A stretch of DNA of 64,000 nt, from positions 124,001 through 188,000 of the forward strand of contig CP116670.1 in the NCBI GenBank assembly GCA_028370155.1, given 5' to 3'. The translations under genes were made by a program, and so were the position numbers. Shown in pieces: positions 28,939 to 39,519 of this stretch. The notes under the pieces were generated by a model. It ran no database searches, had not been told where the DNA came from, and saw only the letters and a list, made by a program, of their open reading frames with translations. This stretch comes from Arthrobacter sp. OVS8. GTDB taxonomy: Bacteria > Actinomycetota > Actinomycetes > Actinomycetales > Micrococcaceae. Position 1 is the first letter of the stretch. Each line of letters begins with the position of its first letter.

Positions 28939-31900
28939 CTAGTGCGAGGGTCCGCTAGTGCGATCCGGTGGGAACGGGCGCGTCCTCGGGAAGGTCGTCC
29001 GGGAAGTCGTCGGGGACAGCCCCGGGGCCGCCCGGCGGCCACGGGCACCGGCACGGGCAGGACCGGCATCCGCACCGGCACCCTCATCAGAACCAGCACC
29101 TGTGCCCGCAGCGGCCTTCGCCAGGGCCTTCCGCTCGCGCCGGCCCTCGACCAGCCGGTACAGCACCGGCACCAGGACCAAGGTCAGGGCGGTGGAGGAA
29201 ATCAGGCCGCCGATCACCACGATGGCGAGCGGCTGCGAGATGAAACCACCGCCGCCGGTCAGACCCAGGGCCATCGGCGTCAGGGCGAACACGGTGGCCA
29301 GCGCCGTCATGAGAATCGGCCGGAGGCGCTGGCGCGCGCCGTGTGTGATCGCGTCCGCCACGCTCATGCCGGGCTCGCCGTTGCGCGGCTGGCGGTACTG
29401 GTTGATGAGGTCGATCAGCACAATGGCGTTTGTTACCACGATGCCCACCAGCATCAGCATGCCGATCAGCGCGGGCAGGCCCAGCGGCACCCCGGTGATC
29501 AGCAGCAGTCCGATGGCGCCGGTGGCCGCGAAGGGCACCGAGACCAGCAGGATCAGCGGCTGGACGAGCGACTTGAACGTGGCCACCATGATCACGTAGA
29601 CGATCGCGATGGCCGCCAGCAGCGCGAGGCCGAGCTGGCCGAACGACTCGGCCTGCTGGGTGGTGGCCCCGCCGATCTCGGCGGTGACGCCCGGCGGCAG
29701 CTGGACGGTGGTGAGCCGGGCCTGCACTTCGGTGCTCACCGCGCCGAGGTTGGCGCCCGACGGCGTGACGGACACGCGTGCGGTCCGCTGGCCGTTGCTG
29801 GCGGTGATGGAGACGGGGACGTCCACCTGCTCCACGGTGGCGATGCTGGACAGCGGCACGGGACCGGCCGCCGTCGGCAGCGGGGTCCGCTTGACGGCGT
29901 CGATGCTCGTGAAGCGGGTGCCTTCACCGATGCGGACGGGGAAGTCGTTGGTGTCGATGCGCACGGTCCCGGCAGGAATCGGGCTGATGGTGGAGGCGAG
30001 CACGCCGGCCACTTGTTCCTCGGTGAGGCCGGCGGCGACGGCTTTGGCGCGGTCCACCTTGACCTGGACCACGGGCTGGCTGGCGGCCAGGTTCGTGGCC
30101 ACCTCGGACGCGCCGGGGACGCCGTCCATGGCCTTGACCATGGCGTCACTCGCGGTCCGCAGATCGGCGGTGGTGGCGGCCTTGAGGGTGATGTCCACGG
30201 TCGACGACGTGCCGAATCCGCCCTGCTGCGAGCCCACCGTGATCTTGCCGGAATCGGGGATGCCGGCCAGTTCGCCGCGGACGGTGTCCTTGAGCTGGGC
30301 CTGGTTGGCCTTCTCCTCCGTCACCACGGTGAAGGTGGAGTTGGAGGCGCCGGAGGACAGCAGCGCGGAGAACCCGGTCTGGGCGTTGCCGGTGGTGACC
30401 TGGACGTCCTTAATGCCGTCGATCTCCCGCAGGACGTCCTCGACCTTGACCGCGGCAGCGCTGGCTTCGGACAGGCTGGTTCCGGCCGGGAGGGCCTGCC
30501 GGACGGTCATGCTGTTTTCGCCGGAGCTGCCCAGCAGGTCGGTGGCCAGCAGCGGGGTCATAGCGGCGGTGGCGCCCAGGACCAGCACGGCCGCAATGAG
30601 GGTCACCACCGGGTGCTTCTGGGTTTTGGTCAGAACCGGGAGGTAGCCGCGCTGCAGGACGGTGCGTTGCTCTGCCTCGTGGGCCTTGGCCGCGATCTCC
30701 CGGGCAGTGGCCTCCCGGCCGGCGGTGTCCCGGCCAGCGTCCGGGGCTGTGGCGCTCCTGGCAGTGGTCTCACGGGCTGCGCCCGCGTTGTCGGCGGGGT
30801 TCCGCAGGAACCAGCAGGCCAGCACCGGCACGATTGTCAGGGAGACGAGCAGTGAGGACAGCAGGGCGATAGTGACGGTCAGCGCGAACGGCCGGAACAG
30901 CTCACCGGCCAGACCGGCCACAAACGCGATCGGCAGGAAGACGGCTACCGTGGTGAGGGTGGACGCCGTGATGGCGCCGGCGACCTCGCGGATGGACGTC
31001 TGGATCGCATTGATCTTCGCCTCGCCGTAGCTCAGGTGGCGTTTGATGTTCTCAATCACCACGATTGAGTCGTCCACAACGCGGCCGATCGCGATGGTGA
31101 GGGCCCCGAGGGTCAGGATGTTCAGCGAGTAGCCCGTGGCCGAGAGCCCGATAAAGGTGATCAGCAGGGACAGGGGGATGGAAACGGCCGTGACCAGGGT
31201 GGCGCGGACGGACATCAGGAACACCAGGATCACCCCGACGGCGAAGCCCAGGCCCAGCAGGCCCTCCGTGGTGAGGTCCTTGATGGACTTTTCGATGAAC
31301 GGCGCCTGGTCGAAGATCGGTGTGAACCGGGCGTTGGAGCCGAGTTCCGCCTCGAGCTGGGGAGGGCATCCTTCACCGCGTGGGAGATGCCGACCGTATC
31401 GCCTTCGGGTTTCTTCGTGACGGACAGGGCCAGGGTTTCCTTGCCGTTGGTCCGGGTGATCGACGTGCGGGCGTCCTCGGCGATGGTGACGTCGGCGACG
31501 CTGCCGATCGTTGCGGCTTTGCCGGCGCCGCCCAGCGGGAGCGCCTTGATGGCGTCGAGCGAGTCCACCGGGCTGCCGATCTGCAGCGACAGCGTCTTGC
31601 CCTGGTCTTCGATGGTCCCGGCCGGAACCAGGTCCCCGTTGTTCGTCAGTGCATCGCGGATGGACTGGACGCTGGTGCCGGAGGCAGCCATGGCCAAAGG
31701 CCGGGGAGGATCTTGATGTGCTGGGTGGCGCCGCCGGTCACCTCGGCGCCGCGGACGCCGTCGAGCTTCTGCAGCTGCGGGACGGTGAGCCGGGCCAGAT
31801 CGGCGTTCAGTTCGCTGAGGGGCTTGTCCGAGGAGACAGCGAGGAACACGATCGGGAAATCGCTGATGCTGCCCGCGATGGCCTGGGGCTCGACGTCGTC

Positions 31901-32263
31901 CGGCAGCGACCGCTTGGCGTTGGAGATGGCCCGGTCGATCTGGTTCCTTGCGCGGTCCAGGTTCGAACCATAGGTGAAGGACATGCTGATCTGGGACACG
32001 CCGTTGCGGGAGGTGGACGACGTCGACTCCAGGCCCTCGACGCCTTTGAGTGCCGTCTCCAACGGAGCGCTGATCTGCTTGTCCACGACTTCGGGCGAGG
32101 CTCCCGGCATCGAGGTGATGACCGTGATTTGCGGGAACTCGATGGACGGGATGAGCTCCTGCTTGAGCGAGGACATCGTGATCACGCCGAACACCGACGC
32201 GAAGACCGTGATCAGCGCGATCAGGGCCCGGTTTGCCAGCGACAGCTTTGCGAGCCGGAACAT
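28939..32263 (-). CDS. RND family efflux permease, HAE1/AcrB-like (two frame breaks)
   Basis: About 1108-residue proton-driven exporter with two repeats of helices and two large extracytoplasmic loops. N-terminal FRLAKLSLANRALIALITVF. Porter region: FPQITVITSMPGASPEVVDK, SISDFPIVFLAVSSD. Membrane signature: GRVVDDSIVVIENIKRHLSY (motif with two Asp in helix 4), GEAKINAIQTSIREVAGAI, and the second half MLMLVGIVVTNAIVLIDLIN and RQRLRPILMTALATVFALTP. Breaks near 31698 (needs LPRPLAMAAS) and 31362 (DALPQLEAELGS), each one C on the coding strand. The C-terminus is Ala/Gly/Arg-rich. Convergent with the synthetase, 25 bp apart; a role in exporting or resisting the polymer is possible but not shown. 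Confidence 0.88.
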
Positions 32264-32351
32264 CTCATGGTCTCCTGATGGGTCGGCGGACGTAGTTCAG
32301 CGGGATCAAAGCTGCAAAGCGATCAAGACGGCCGCAACCCGGAGCGGGGCG

Positions 32352-33855
32352 TCAGCCGCGTGAGGCGTTGACCGTGTCCAGCTGCAGTGCCTTGGCGGTG
32401 TCGGCTTCGAGCCGGGCGGCGAGGTCCGGGTTTTCGTTGAGCTTGACGCCGTAGCCGGGCATCATTTCCTTGAACTTGGACTGCCAGCCCTTGAACTGCT
32501 TGGGGAAGGACTTCTGGAGCAGTTCGATCATGATGGGCACAGCGGTGGACGCGCCCGGGGACGCACCCAGCAGGGCGCCGATGGAGCCGTCGCGGCCGGC
32601 GATGACCTCGGTGCCGAACTGGAGCACGCCGCCCTTCTTCGGATCCTTCTTGATGATCTGTACACGCTGGCCGGCGGTGATGAGTTCCCAGTCGCCGTCC
32701 TTGGCCGCGGGTAGTACTCGCGCAGGGCCTCGACCTTGGCGCCGTGCCGCTTGGCGACTTCCTTGACCAAGTACGCGGTGAGGTCCATGTTGTCCTTGGC
32801 CACGGCCAGCATCGGGATGATGTTGGAGGGCCGGATGGACAGCGGCAGGTCCAGGTAGGAGCCGTTCTTCAGGAAGTTCGTGGAGAAGCCGGCGTAGGGG
32901 CCGAACAGGAGGGAGCGCTTGCCGTTGACGTAGCGGGTGTCCAGGTGCGGGACGGACATGGGCGGGGCGCCGACGGAGGCCTGGCCGTAGACCTTGGCGC
33001 TGTGCTGGGCCGCGAGCGTCTCGTCGGTGCAGCGGAAGAACTGCCCGGAGACGGGGAAGCCGCCGAAGCCTTTGCTTTCCGGGATGCCGGAGGCCTGCAG
33101 CAGGTGCAGGGCGCCGCCGCCGGCGCCGACAAAGACGAACTTCGCGCGGATCGAACCGTGTTCGCCGGACCTGGGGTGCTTGATCGACAGGTCCCAGCCG
33201 CCGCCGGGGGCGCGCTTGATCCCGGAAACGTCGTGGCCGTAGTTGACCTCCACACCGTTTTTGCCGAGGTACGTGGTCAGCTCGCGGGTCAGGGCGCCGA
33301 AGTCGACGTCGGTCCCTTCCGCGGCGCGGGTGGCGGCGATGCGCTGCTTCGGGTCGCGGCCCTTGACGATCAACGGGGCCCACTTGGCGATCTGGGCGTG
33401 GTCCTCGGAGTATTCCATCGAGCGGAACAACGGGTTCGGCTTGAGCGCCTCGTAGCGGGTGCGCAGGAACTTGGTGTTGTCCTCGCCGATCACAAAGCTC
33501 ATGTGCGGGACGGTGTTGATGAAGCCCTTGGGGGAGCCGATCATGCCGTTCGTGACCAGGTGGGACCAGAACTGGCGGGACAGCTGGAACTGCTCGTTGA
33601 TGAGGAGCGCCTTGGCGGGGTCCACCGAGCCGTCTTTGGCGGCGGGGAGTAATTAAGTTCACACAGCGCCGCATGTCCGGTGCCGGCGTTGTTCCAGGGG
33701 CCGGAGCTCTCCAGACCCGGCTCGTCCAGCTTCTCGAAGAGGGAGATGGTCCAGTCCGGCTCGAGCTGCTTCAGGAAGGCACCGAGCGTGGCGCTCATGA
33801 TGCCGCCGCCAATCAGGACGACGTCGGCATGTTGGGTCTTGGAAATGAAGGTCAC
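32352..33855 (-). CDS. mqo: Malate:quinone oxidoreductase (two frame breaks)
   Basis: FAD-dependent peripheral membrane enzyme of about 501 residues oxidising malate to oxaloacetate and passing electrons to quinone in the TCA cycle. Motifs: [129 protein letters not shown] and [16 protein letters not shown]. Frame breaks near 33641 ([20 protein letters not shown]) and 32710 ([15 protein letters not shown]) each need one base in a C run of the coding strand. GTG 33855 is chosen as start because CGGAGA lies about 8 nt upstream. Confidence 0.93.
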
Positions 33856-33934
33856 AATCAGTCTCCGATTAGCAGCGGGTCTGGCTGTCACAGAATATCC
33901 CGCAGCGGCCTCTTACTGAAATTGGCCCCGTCCG

Positions 33935-35678
33935 TCAAGGCTTTAGCTCCACCTTTGTGAAAACTTCGTTGAGAACGGGCGACGCCGGGTACTTCACCAC
34001 CCGGTCGGAAAGGGCCAGGGCCGAGATCGGGAAAGCGATGGGCACGGCGGGGACCGAGGCGGCGATCTGCTTGTTGATGGTCTGGTACTCCTCGGTCCGC
34101 TCCTCGCCGTCGGGCAGGCCGCGGGCCCGGGCGATCTTGGAGAAGACCTGCGGGTCCTGGTAGCCGAACTCGCCGGTGTTCTCGCCGAAGAGCGGGCCGA
34201 CGAAGTTGTCCGGATCGGCGTAGGAGCCGTTCCAGCCCAGCAGGTGGAGGGCGTGGTCCCCGGGGAGGTGACCTTCTGGAGGTAGCCGTCGGACCACTCG
34301 ACGGGCACCGGCTTGATGTTCAGCCCGACGGCGGTCAGCTGCTTGCTGATTTCCGCGTAGACCTTTTCCGGCGTCGGGAGATAGGGCCTGGTGACGTTCA
34401 GCGGGTAGTAGAACTTCAGTTCCTGCCCGTTGTAGCCGGCCTCGGCGAGCAGCTCCTTGGCTTTCGCCGGGTTGTGGCCCAGGGCGGGGGTGTTGTTGTT
34501 GAAGCCGCTCAGCTTGGGCGGGACGAACTGCGTGGCCTCGGCGGTGTTGTCAATGAAGAACCTGCGGATCAGCGTGTCCTTGTCCAGTGCCATTTCGATC
34601 GCCTGGCGGACCTTGATGTTGCGCAGGATGGGGATTTGCTGGTTCATGCCCACGTACATTACCGAGAAGGGATCCCGCTGGATGATCTGCTGTCCGCGTT
34701 TCACCAGCTGGTCGAAGTTGCCGATGGTCACGGCGTCGTACGCGTCAATTTTGCCGTCGAGCAGGGCCTGCATGCGGGTCTGGGTGTGATCGTAGGTCAC
34801 AAAGTTGATGGTGCCGATCTGGCCTTTGTCGCCCCAGTAGTCCTTGTTGCTGGAGAGCGTGATGCTGCTCGGATCCCAGGAGTCGAACACGTAGGGGCCG
34901 GTGCCCACCGGATGGAGCCCGTAGGCGGAGACGGGCTGGCCGTCGCGGCTCTGGTTCAGCTCATCGGCGTTTTTGGACGCCAGGGCCTTGGGTGAGGAGA
35001 TGGCGAAGGCGGGCAGCGTCAGCGCCTGCAGGAACCCGGTGAAGGGCTGGGTCAGGTCGATCCGGACGTTGTCCGGTGCCAGGGCGGTGCATCCCTTGTA
35101 GATGGACAGGGACGCCTGATCGGCGTGGGCCTTGAATACACCCTTGAACGTGGTCCCGGGAGCCTGCCTCCGGAGCGACTCGGGGAATTTGAACCAGCGG
35201 TCGAAGTTGCTGCAGACTGCCGCGGCGTCGAAGGCCGTCCCGTCCTGGAACGTCACCTTCTCGCGGAGCTTGAACGTGTAGGAGCGGCCTTCGGCGCTGG
35301 TGGTCCACTCGGTGGCCAGCAGCGGTGTGGGCTGTCCCGTGGTCTGGTCGACGCCGACCAGTCCCTCCAGGACCTGGCGGGTGATCCGGTAGGACTCGAT
35401 ATCGGAGACCACGGCCGGATCCAGCCCGAGCGGCTGGGACGCAGTGCCGAAGTTGAACACAGCGCTGGGGGCGGCGTCCGAGGAGCTGGGCGAGGCGGTG
35501 GCGGAGCCCGGGCCGGGTCCGGGGTTCCGGTGCAGGCGGCGAGCGGCAGCGTCAGGAGCACTGCAACGCCGGCAGCGATGCGGCGCACTGCGCCGGTCCG
35601 CATTCCACTGGCCTGCGCACTGCTGGGCTGCAGGCTGCTGCGGCGCAGGGCGCGGCTGGGCACTGTACTTCTGGGCAC
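33935..35678 (-). CDS. Family 5 (peptide/opine-type) ABC solute-binding lipoprotein (two frame breaks)
   Basis: About 581-residue extracellular binding protein. The signal peptide ends in the lipobox LPLAACTG. The mature part has LLATEWTTSAEGRSYTFKLR, VTFQDGTAFDAAAVCSNFDR, HPVGTGPYVFDSWDP, MQALLDGKIDAYDAV, VRQAIEMALDKDTLIRRFF and ELLAEAGYNGQELKFYYPL, all typical of DppA/OppA-like receptors. Breaks: near 35518 (one base missing from CCCGGGCCC) and near 34258 (TSPGDHALHLLGWNGSYAD). GTG 35678 has a GAGGTG SD. No permease or ATPase genes are adjacent, so it is an orphan receptor here. Substrate unknown. Confidence 0.85.
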
Positions 35679-35811
35679 TCGGTTATCACCTCGGGGGACT
35701 GGATGGACCGCCGGCTGCGGAACAGCCTCATTCTAGTTGACCCGCCCGGGCGGTAGCTGGGAGCCAGGCAGCGCCGCCAGCGCGGCGGGGTCCACGGGCC
35801 GCGGCAGGCAA

Positions 35812-35848
35812 AAATGAAGGCCCGCACCAGGGGTGCGGGCCTTCATTT
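35812..35848 (-). terminator. Bidirectional terminator after the fasciclin gene
   Basis: Perfect 17-bp inverted repeat AAATGAAGGCCCGCACC / GGTGCGGGCCTTCATTT with a 3-nt loop, flanked by A and T runs. It lies just downstream of the minus-strand fasciclin gene and upstream of the binding-protein gene, where a terminator is expected. Confidence 0.85.
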
Positions 35849-35904
35849 CTCCCAGATGGTCCAGTGAGTCAGGCTGGAACCGCAGCAGGAGCGTTCAGCG
35901 GAGC

Positions 35905-36579
35905 CTACTTGGGCATCAGGACGGAGTCCACCATGTAGACCGTGGCGTTGGCGGTCATGACGCCGCCGCAGACGACGTTGGCGCTGTCAACCTTGAGGGC
36001 GTCCTTGGTGCCGGTCACCGTCACGGATCCGCCCTGGACCGTCTTGTGGGTGCCGACGATCTCGTCCGGGCTGATCTTGCCGGGGACTACGTGGTAGGTC
36101 AGGATCTTGCTGAGCAGGGCATCGTCCGTCTTCAGCGTTTCGATCGTGGCGGCGTCGATCTTCTTGAAGGCGTCGTCCGTCGGGGCGAAGACAGTGAATT
36201 CGCTGCCGTTCAGGGTGTCCACCAGGTCAACCTTCGGGTTGAGCTTGCCGGAAACTGCGGCGGTCAGCGTGGTGAGGATCGGGTTGTTGGACGCCGCGAC
36301 CGCTACCGGGTCGAGAGCCATTCCGGAGACGGAGCCGGCGCCGCTGGGAACCTGCTCGGCGTAGGCGGCGCAGCCGGAACCGACGAGGTTGGCGGCCGGA
36401 TCCATGGCTGCTGCCGAGCTGGCGGACGGCGACGGTGCCATGCTCGACTCCATCGGAGCGGAGGCCGGAGCCGAGGAGTTGGGCGCCGCGGTGGTGGATC
36501 CGCCACAGGCGGTGAGGCTGAGCATGGCTGCAGCAGCGATTCCTGCAACGCAAAGAGTCGTGCGCTTGATGGTCTGCAT
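35905..36579 (-). CDS. Fasciclin (FAS1) domain lipoprotein
   Basis: Intact 224-residue protein. The signal peptide ends in a lipobox (LSLTACGG). A Ser/Ala/Pro/Met-rich linker follows (about residues 28-60), then one FAS1 domain: [34 protein letters not shown] (H1-like segment), [19 protein letters not shown] (H2 segment with YHVVPG) and a final [20 protein letters not shown]. Related bacterial proteins (MPT70/MPB83-like) are secreted adhesion-type proteins. Strong SD (AAAGGAG) before ATG 36579. Monocistronic with its own terminator. Confidence 0.92.
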   Translation of the reverse strand: MQTIKRTTLCVAGIAAAAMLSLTACGGSTTAAPNSSAPASAPMESSMAPSPSASSAAAMDPAANLVGSGCAAYAEQVPSGAGSVSGMALDPVAVAASNNPILTTLTAAVSGKLNPKVDLVDTLNGSEFTVFAPTDDAFKKIDAATIETLKTDDALLSKILTYHVVPGKISPDEIVGTHKTVQGGSVTVTGTKDALKVDSANVVCGGVMTANATVYMVDSVLMPK

Positions 36580-37140
36580 TTCGGTTTCTCCTTTGTTGTG
36601 CCGATCATTGCCGCGGCGAACTGTTGCCGCTTTGGCCCTTTTCCGACTTGTGGGCACCGACCCTTGGTTGGTGTCTCAATGGGTATTCGGGGGCTCGGGG
36701 GAAACGGATGGGTGGGGGATGGAAATTCTTTTTATTGGGTCGTTTTATGCCGGATTATTTGCTGGATTAGGGGCCGAATTGGGCCTGCGTTTGGGCGATT
36801 TAGGCCCGGACTGGCACGGGTTTGCGCGGTTTCCGAGGGAAGTAGGTCCGGGCGCGGCGCACCGGGCCGCCAATACTGGTCCAGTCCCGCAGGAAAGGGG
36901 TTATAGGACAAAACGTGTGTATGGATGGGGCGTGCTTCCCAGTGACGGCGGGGGCAAATCCGGGATAGCTAAGGTCTGACAGCTCAGTGTGGCCGGGGCA
37001 CCTTCGTTCGCCGTCCGGGGCGCCTTTGGACGCGATCGCGTGCCCTTGGGTCCGGCATTCCCGGCGTGTCCGTGTCAATGTGCCCCCGGACCGCAGCCGG
37101 TATAGCCCGCAGAACCAGGAAAGGGTGGTTAACCAGGAAG
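36580..37140. other. Non-coding stretch between the fasciclin gene and tRNA-Leu
   Basis: About 560 bp with no convincing gene. The plus strand has an open frame of biased, glycine/tryptophan-rich translation without a good SD, which I regard as chance. The part next to the fasciclin gene must hold its promoter. Several TTGGGCC/GGCCCGA-like repeats occur near 36770-36800. Confidence 0.5.
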
Positions 37141-37170
37141 AGAGCCCCGGTCCGAAGACCGGGACTCTCT
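37141..37170 (-). terminator. Hairpin downstream of tRNA-Leu
   Basis: On the minus strand AGAGTCCCGGTC and GACCGGGGCTCT pair across a TTCG tetraloop with one G-T wobble, 8 nt after the tRNA 3' end. A UUCG-capped stem at this place is a likely transcription terminator, although no T run follows. Confidence 0.7.
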
Positions 37171-37177
37171 CAATGTG

Positions 37178-37258
37178 TGCGCAAGGGGGACTTGAACCCC
37201 CACGCCCGAAGGCACAGGAACCTAAATCCTGCGTGTCTGCCAATTTCACCACTCGCGC
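37178..37258 (-). tRNA. tRNA-Leu (anticodon UAG)
   Basis: Class II tRNA on the minus strand. Acceptor GCGCGAG, D-arm TGGTGAAATTGGCAGACA, anticodon stem CAGGA/TCCTG with loop TTTAGGT (anticodon TAG, reads CUA), variable arm TGCCTTCGGGCG, T-arm GGGGG-TTCAAGT-CCCCC and 3' strand TTGCGC-A. The 3' acceptor strand needs a further C next to the T-arm (six C expected, five present), which fits the base-loss pattern of this sequence. CCA is not encoded. On the minus strand TACAAT (37311-37316) may be its -10. Confidence 0.88.
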
Positions 37259-37406
37259 GCGGCGCCGCCGTCTGTCGGGTCCTTCGACCGTCGAGGGCGG
37301 ATGCCAGGCTCCATTGTACATTTCGCGGCACACGCTGCGGCGACTTATCGCGGGCAACAGTCGACGGCGGTCGACGGCGCCTGCCGGGGTAGACGAGCGG
37401 GAACAG

Positions 37407-38072
37407 CTACAACCCGGCGAGGCCCTTGAAGATCATGACCGCGCCAATGAGGGCGAGGACGGCCGCGATGATGACGTTGTAGTAGCGGACCAGCCAGATC
37501 CGGACAGGTTCCAGCACTCTGCGCACCGGGGTCCCGATGATGAGATACGCCACCACCGGCCCCACGACCGTGATGGTGGCGATTCCGGTATAGATAAGCA
37601 CGGCGGCGGACACCGTACCGAGCGGGAGCGTCGAGCTGCCGATCACGACGCCGGCCGCGATGCCGAAGATCAGTTCCTTCGGATTGACGGCGGTCACCAG
37701 GAACCCCGTCCGCAGGGCTTTAGCGGGATTCATACCGTCAAGGGCCTGCATCCACCCGGGTGTCTTCTGTTCCGCTTCACTCTTGGGCCGCGAGCGGAAC
37801 TTGGAGAGCGCCAGGACGACGAACACCACTCCCAGCACGAGGCGGATGGCTGCGCCGACGCGCGTACCGCCAGACCCCTGCGTGGCAGCGTCGGACATGG
37901 CGGCGACCGCAAGCACCGTGGCCAGGACCGCGAGGACCCGGCCCGCGGCAAAGGCGATGCTCCGGCCCCGACCTTTCGGGGAGAGGATTATCAGCAGCAC
38001 CGCTATGAGCGGGAGCGGACTGGCTGCCATGCCGATGGCCTGGGGCACCAGTTCCGCAATCAGTTCAAGCAC
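37407..38072 (-). CDS. GAP/Sap (sulfolipid-1-addressing protein-like) membrane protein
   Basis: Intact 221-residue protein with about six membrane helices, of the GAP (SfLAP/Sap) family in the LysE superfamily. N-terminal VPQAIGMAASPLPLIAVLLI, then LSPKGRGRSIAFAAGRVLAV. A loop MNPAKALRTGFLVTAVNPKE holds the characteristic N-P-x-x-x and N-P-K motifs, and helices include IATITVVGPVVAYLIIG and IIAAVLALIGAVMIFKGL. In mycobacteria relatives help export cell-envelope glycolipids; here the substrate is unknown. Transcribed alone. Confidence 0.85.
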   Translation of the reverse strand: MLELIAELVPQAIGMAASPLPLIAVLLIILSPKGRGRSIAFAAGRVLAVLATVLAVAAMSDAATQGSGGTRVGAAIRLVLGVVFVVLALSKFRSRPKSEAEQKTPGWMQALDGMNPAKALRTGFLVTAVNPKELIFGIAAGVVIGSSTLPLGTVSAAVLIYTGIATITVVGPVVAYLIIGTPVRRVLEPVRIWLVRYYNVIIAAVLALIGAVMIFKGLAGL

Positions 38073-38306
38073 GCTGAGGTCCAGTGCATTGCTCCGTCGA
38101 CGCGCTGTGCCCGCCGCGGGGAGCGGAGCCCGAATCCCTGGTCGGCACTGGTTTCCTCCTCAGGACTCCGTATCCACCGGGTTCCAGGGCATGATCCCCG
38201 CCTTGAACCCGGAGAGACCTGGACCTCCAGCGAATGTATGCCGGGGATCGGCTTTCACACATCACCCGAGGGGGATGAGTGCCAGGTGCACAGTGCCATC
38301 AGGCCG

Positions 38307-38778
38307 TTAGGCGTCGATTCTGAGGTCCCGGCGGAGTTTCGCGACATGCCCCGTGGCCCGGACGTTATATTGCGCGACGGCGACGTTGCCGTCGGGGTCC
38401 ACCACCACCGTGGACCGGATGAGCCCTTGGTACGTCTTGCCGTAGTTTTTCTTCTCCCCCAGGCCGCGTAGGCCTCGGCGACGGTGTGGTCCGGATCGGA
38501 CAGCAGGGGAAGTCCAGTCCTTCCGCAGCTGCGAATTTGGCCAGCTTGTCCACGGGGTCGGGGGAGATGCCGACCACTTCGTAACCCGCCTGCCGCAGGG
38601 ACGACAGGGAATCCCGGAAGTCGCAGGCCTGCTTCGTGCAACCCGGGGTGGACGCCGCCGGGTAAAAGTAGACCACCGTGCTGCGGCCCCGGAAGTCCGC
38701 GAGGGAGACTTCGTGCCCCTCGGCGTTCTTCAAGGTGAAAGCTGGCGCCGGATCACCGGGGATGAGTCGTTCAGGCAA
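38307..38778 (-). CDS. bcp: Thiol peroxidase of the Bcp/PrxQ type (two frame breaks)
   Basis: Thioredoxin-fold peroxiredoxin of about 157 residues reducing hydroperoxides. LIPGDPAPAFTLKNAEGHEV, then VVYFYPAASTPGCTKQACDF with the peroxidatic Cys (about 45) and resolving Cys (about 50) five residues apart as in PrxQ, and VVGISPDPVDKLAKFAAAEG. Breaks near 38509 (GLDFPLLSDPDHTV) and 38459 (AWGEKKNYGKTYQGL), each a base lost in a run. The last part reads VVVDPDGNVAVAQYNVRATG. A TTG start at 38778 follows AAGGAG with normal spacing. Confidence 0.9.
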
Positions 38779-38873
38779 GATGTGCTCCTTCTCGGGGTGG
38801 GCGCCGCGTGGCTTCCTAGTGGCGATATACCAGCCTAGTGAGAGTCGGTGGCGGCGCCGAATCGTACGCTCGC

Positions 38874-38879
38874 TATACT
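38874..38879 (+). promoter_or_regulatory. -10 element TATACT of a probably leaderless gene
   Basis: TATACT ends 7 nt before the ATG of the MarR gene at 38887, so transcription should begin at or next to the start codon. No SD is present in the intervening bases, which supports a leaderless transcript. Confidence 0.6.
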
Positions 38880-38886
38880 CTTTGGT

Positions 38887-39369
38887 ATGCCTGATATGGA
38901 TCGCTGGCCCACGGGCCGCCTATTGTCCACGGCAGCACGCCTTGTTGAACACTCCTGGAACGAAAAATTGGGGGCCATTGGCCTGACCCATGCCGGGGTC
39001 ATCGCGATGGAAGTGCTCTCCGTCAACGGACCGATGACCCAGGCCCAGCTTGCCCAATTGGTGCGTGTACAGGCGCAGACCATGGGCAAGACCCTCAGCC
39101 GGCTCGAGGCCCACGGTCACATCTCCCGCCAGCGCAGCGCCTCCGACCGCCGCAGCCACGTGGTGTCCCTGACCGACCGGGGCCGCGAGGCAGTTGCCCA
39201 GGCCGCAGACATGGAGCGCTCCGTGCTAGCCGCCGCCTCCATCGATCCGGATGTCCTCAGGCAGGAGCTCCAGGCGGTGGTCACCGAACTGGCCACCAGG
39301 ATTTCCGCCCCTGACGTGAAGGCAATCGTCGCCACCCAGGATCCGAGCCTGCCCGTCGAGGCCAACTAG
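38887..39369 (+). CDS. MarR family transcriptional regulator
   Basis: Intact 160-residue winged-helix regulator. N-terminal helices TGRLLSTAARLVEHSWNEKL and GLTHAGVIAMEVLSVNGPMT, recognition helix AQLVRVQAQTMGKTLSRLEA, wing HISRQRSASDRRSHVVSLTD, and a dimerisation helix to the C-terminus. Start ATG 38887 is preferred over an upstream frame extension because a -10 box lies directly before it. Divergent from the bcp peroxiredoxin gene with about 100 bp between, so it may respond to oxidants; that is inference. Confidence 0.88.
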   Translation: MPDMDRWPTGRLLSTAARLVEHSWNEKLGAIGLTHAGVIAMEVLSVNGPMTQAQLAQLVRVQAQTMGKTLSRLEAHGHISRQRSASDRRSHVVSLTDRGREAVAQAADMERSVLAAASIDPDVLRQELQAVVTELATRISAPDVKAIVATQDPSLPVEAN

Positions 39370-39463
39370 CCGGCAATCTTCCGCCGACGCACGGTGCCCG
39401 ACGTCGAACATCCCGCCTTCGGGGCGGCGAGGCGCTCCTCCTCCGGCAAGTAGCCCGGTGCCT

Positions 39464-39488
39464 GAAACGAGTACAGACTACTCGTTTC
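39464..39488. promoter_or_regulatory. Perfect 10-bp palindrome GAAACGAGTA-N5-TACTCGTTTC
   Basis: Two perfect 10-bp arms around CAGAC, placed about 95 bp after the MarR stop and 31 bp before a small zinc-ribbon-like gene. No T tract follows. It could be an operator, for example of the neighbouring MarR protein, or a terminator of the marR gene. Confidence 0.5.
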
Positions 39489-39519
39489 GACTCGGGAGCT
39501 CCGGAGGAGCATTGGGCCC

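Noticed and set aside
36389..36979. Possible plus-strand gene opposite and beyond the fasciclin start
   Set aside because: Composition is skewed to Gly, Trp and Arg, there is no SD, and it overlaps the strong start region of the fasciclin gene.
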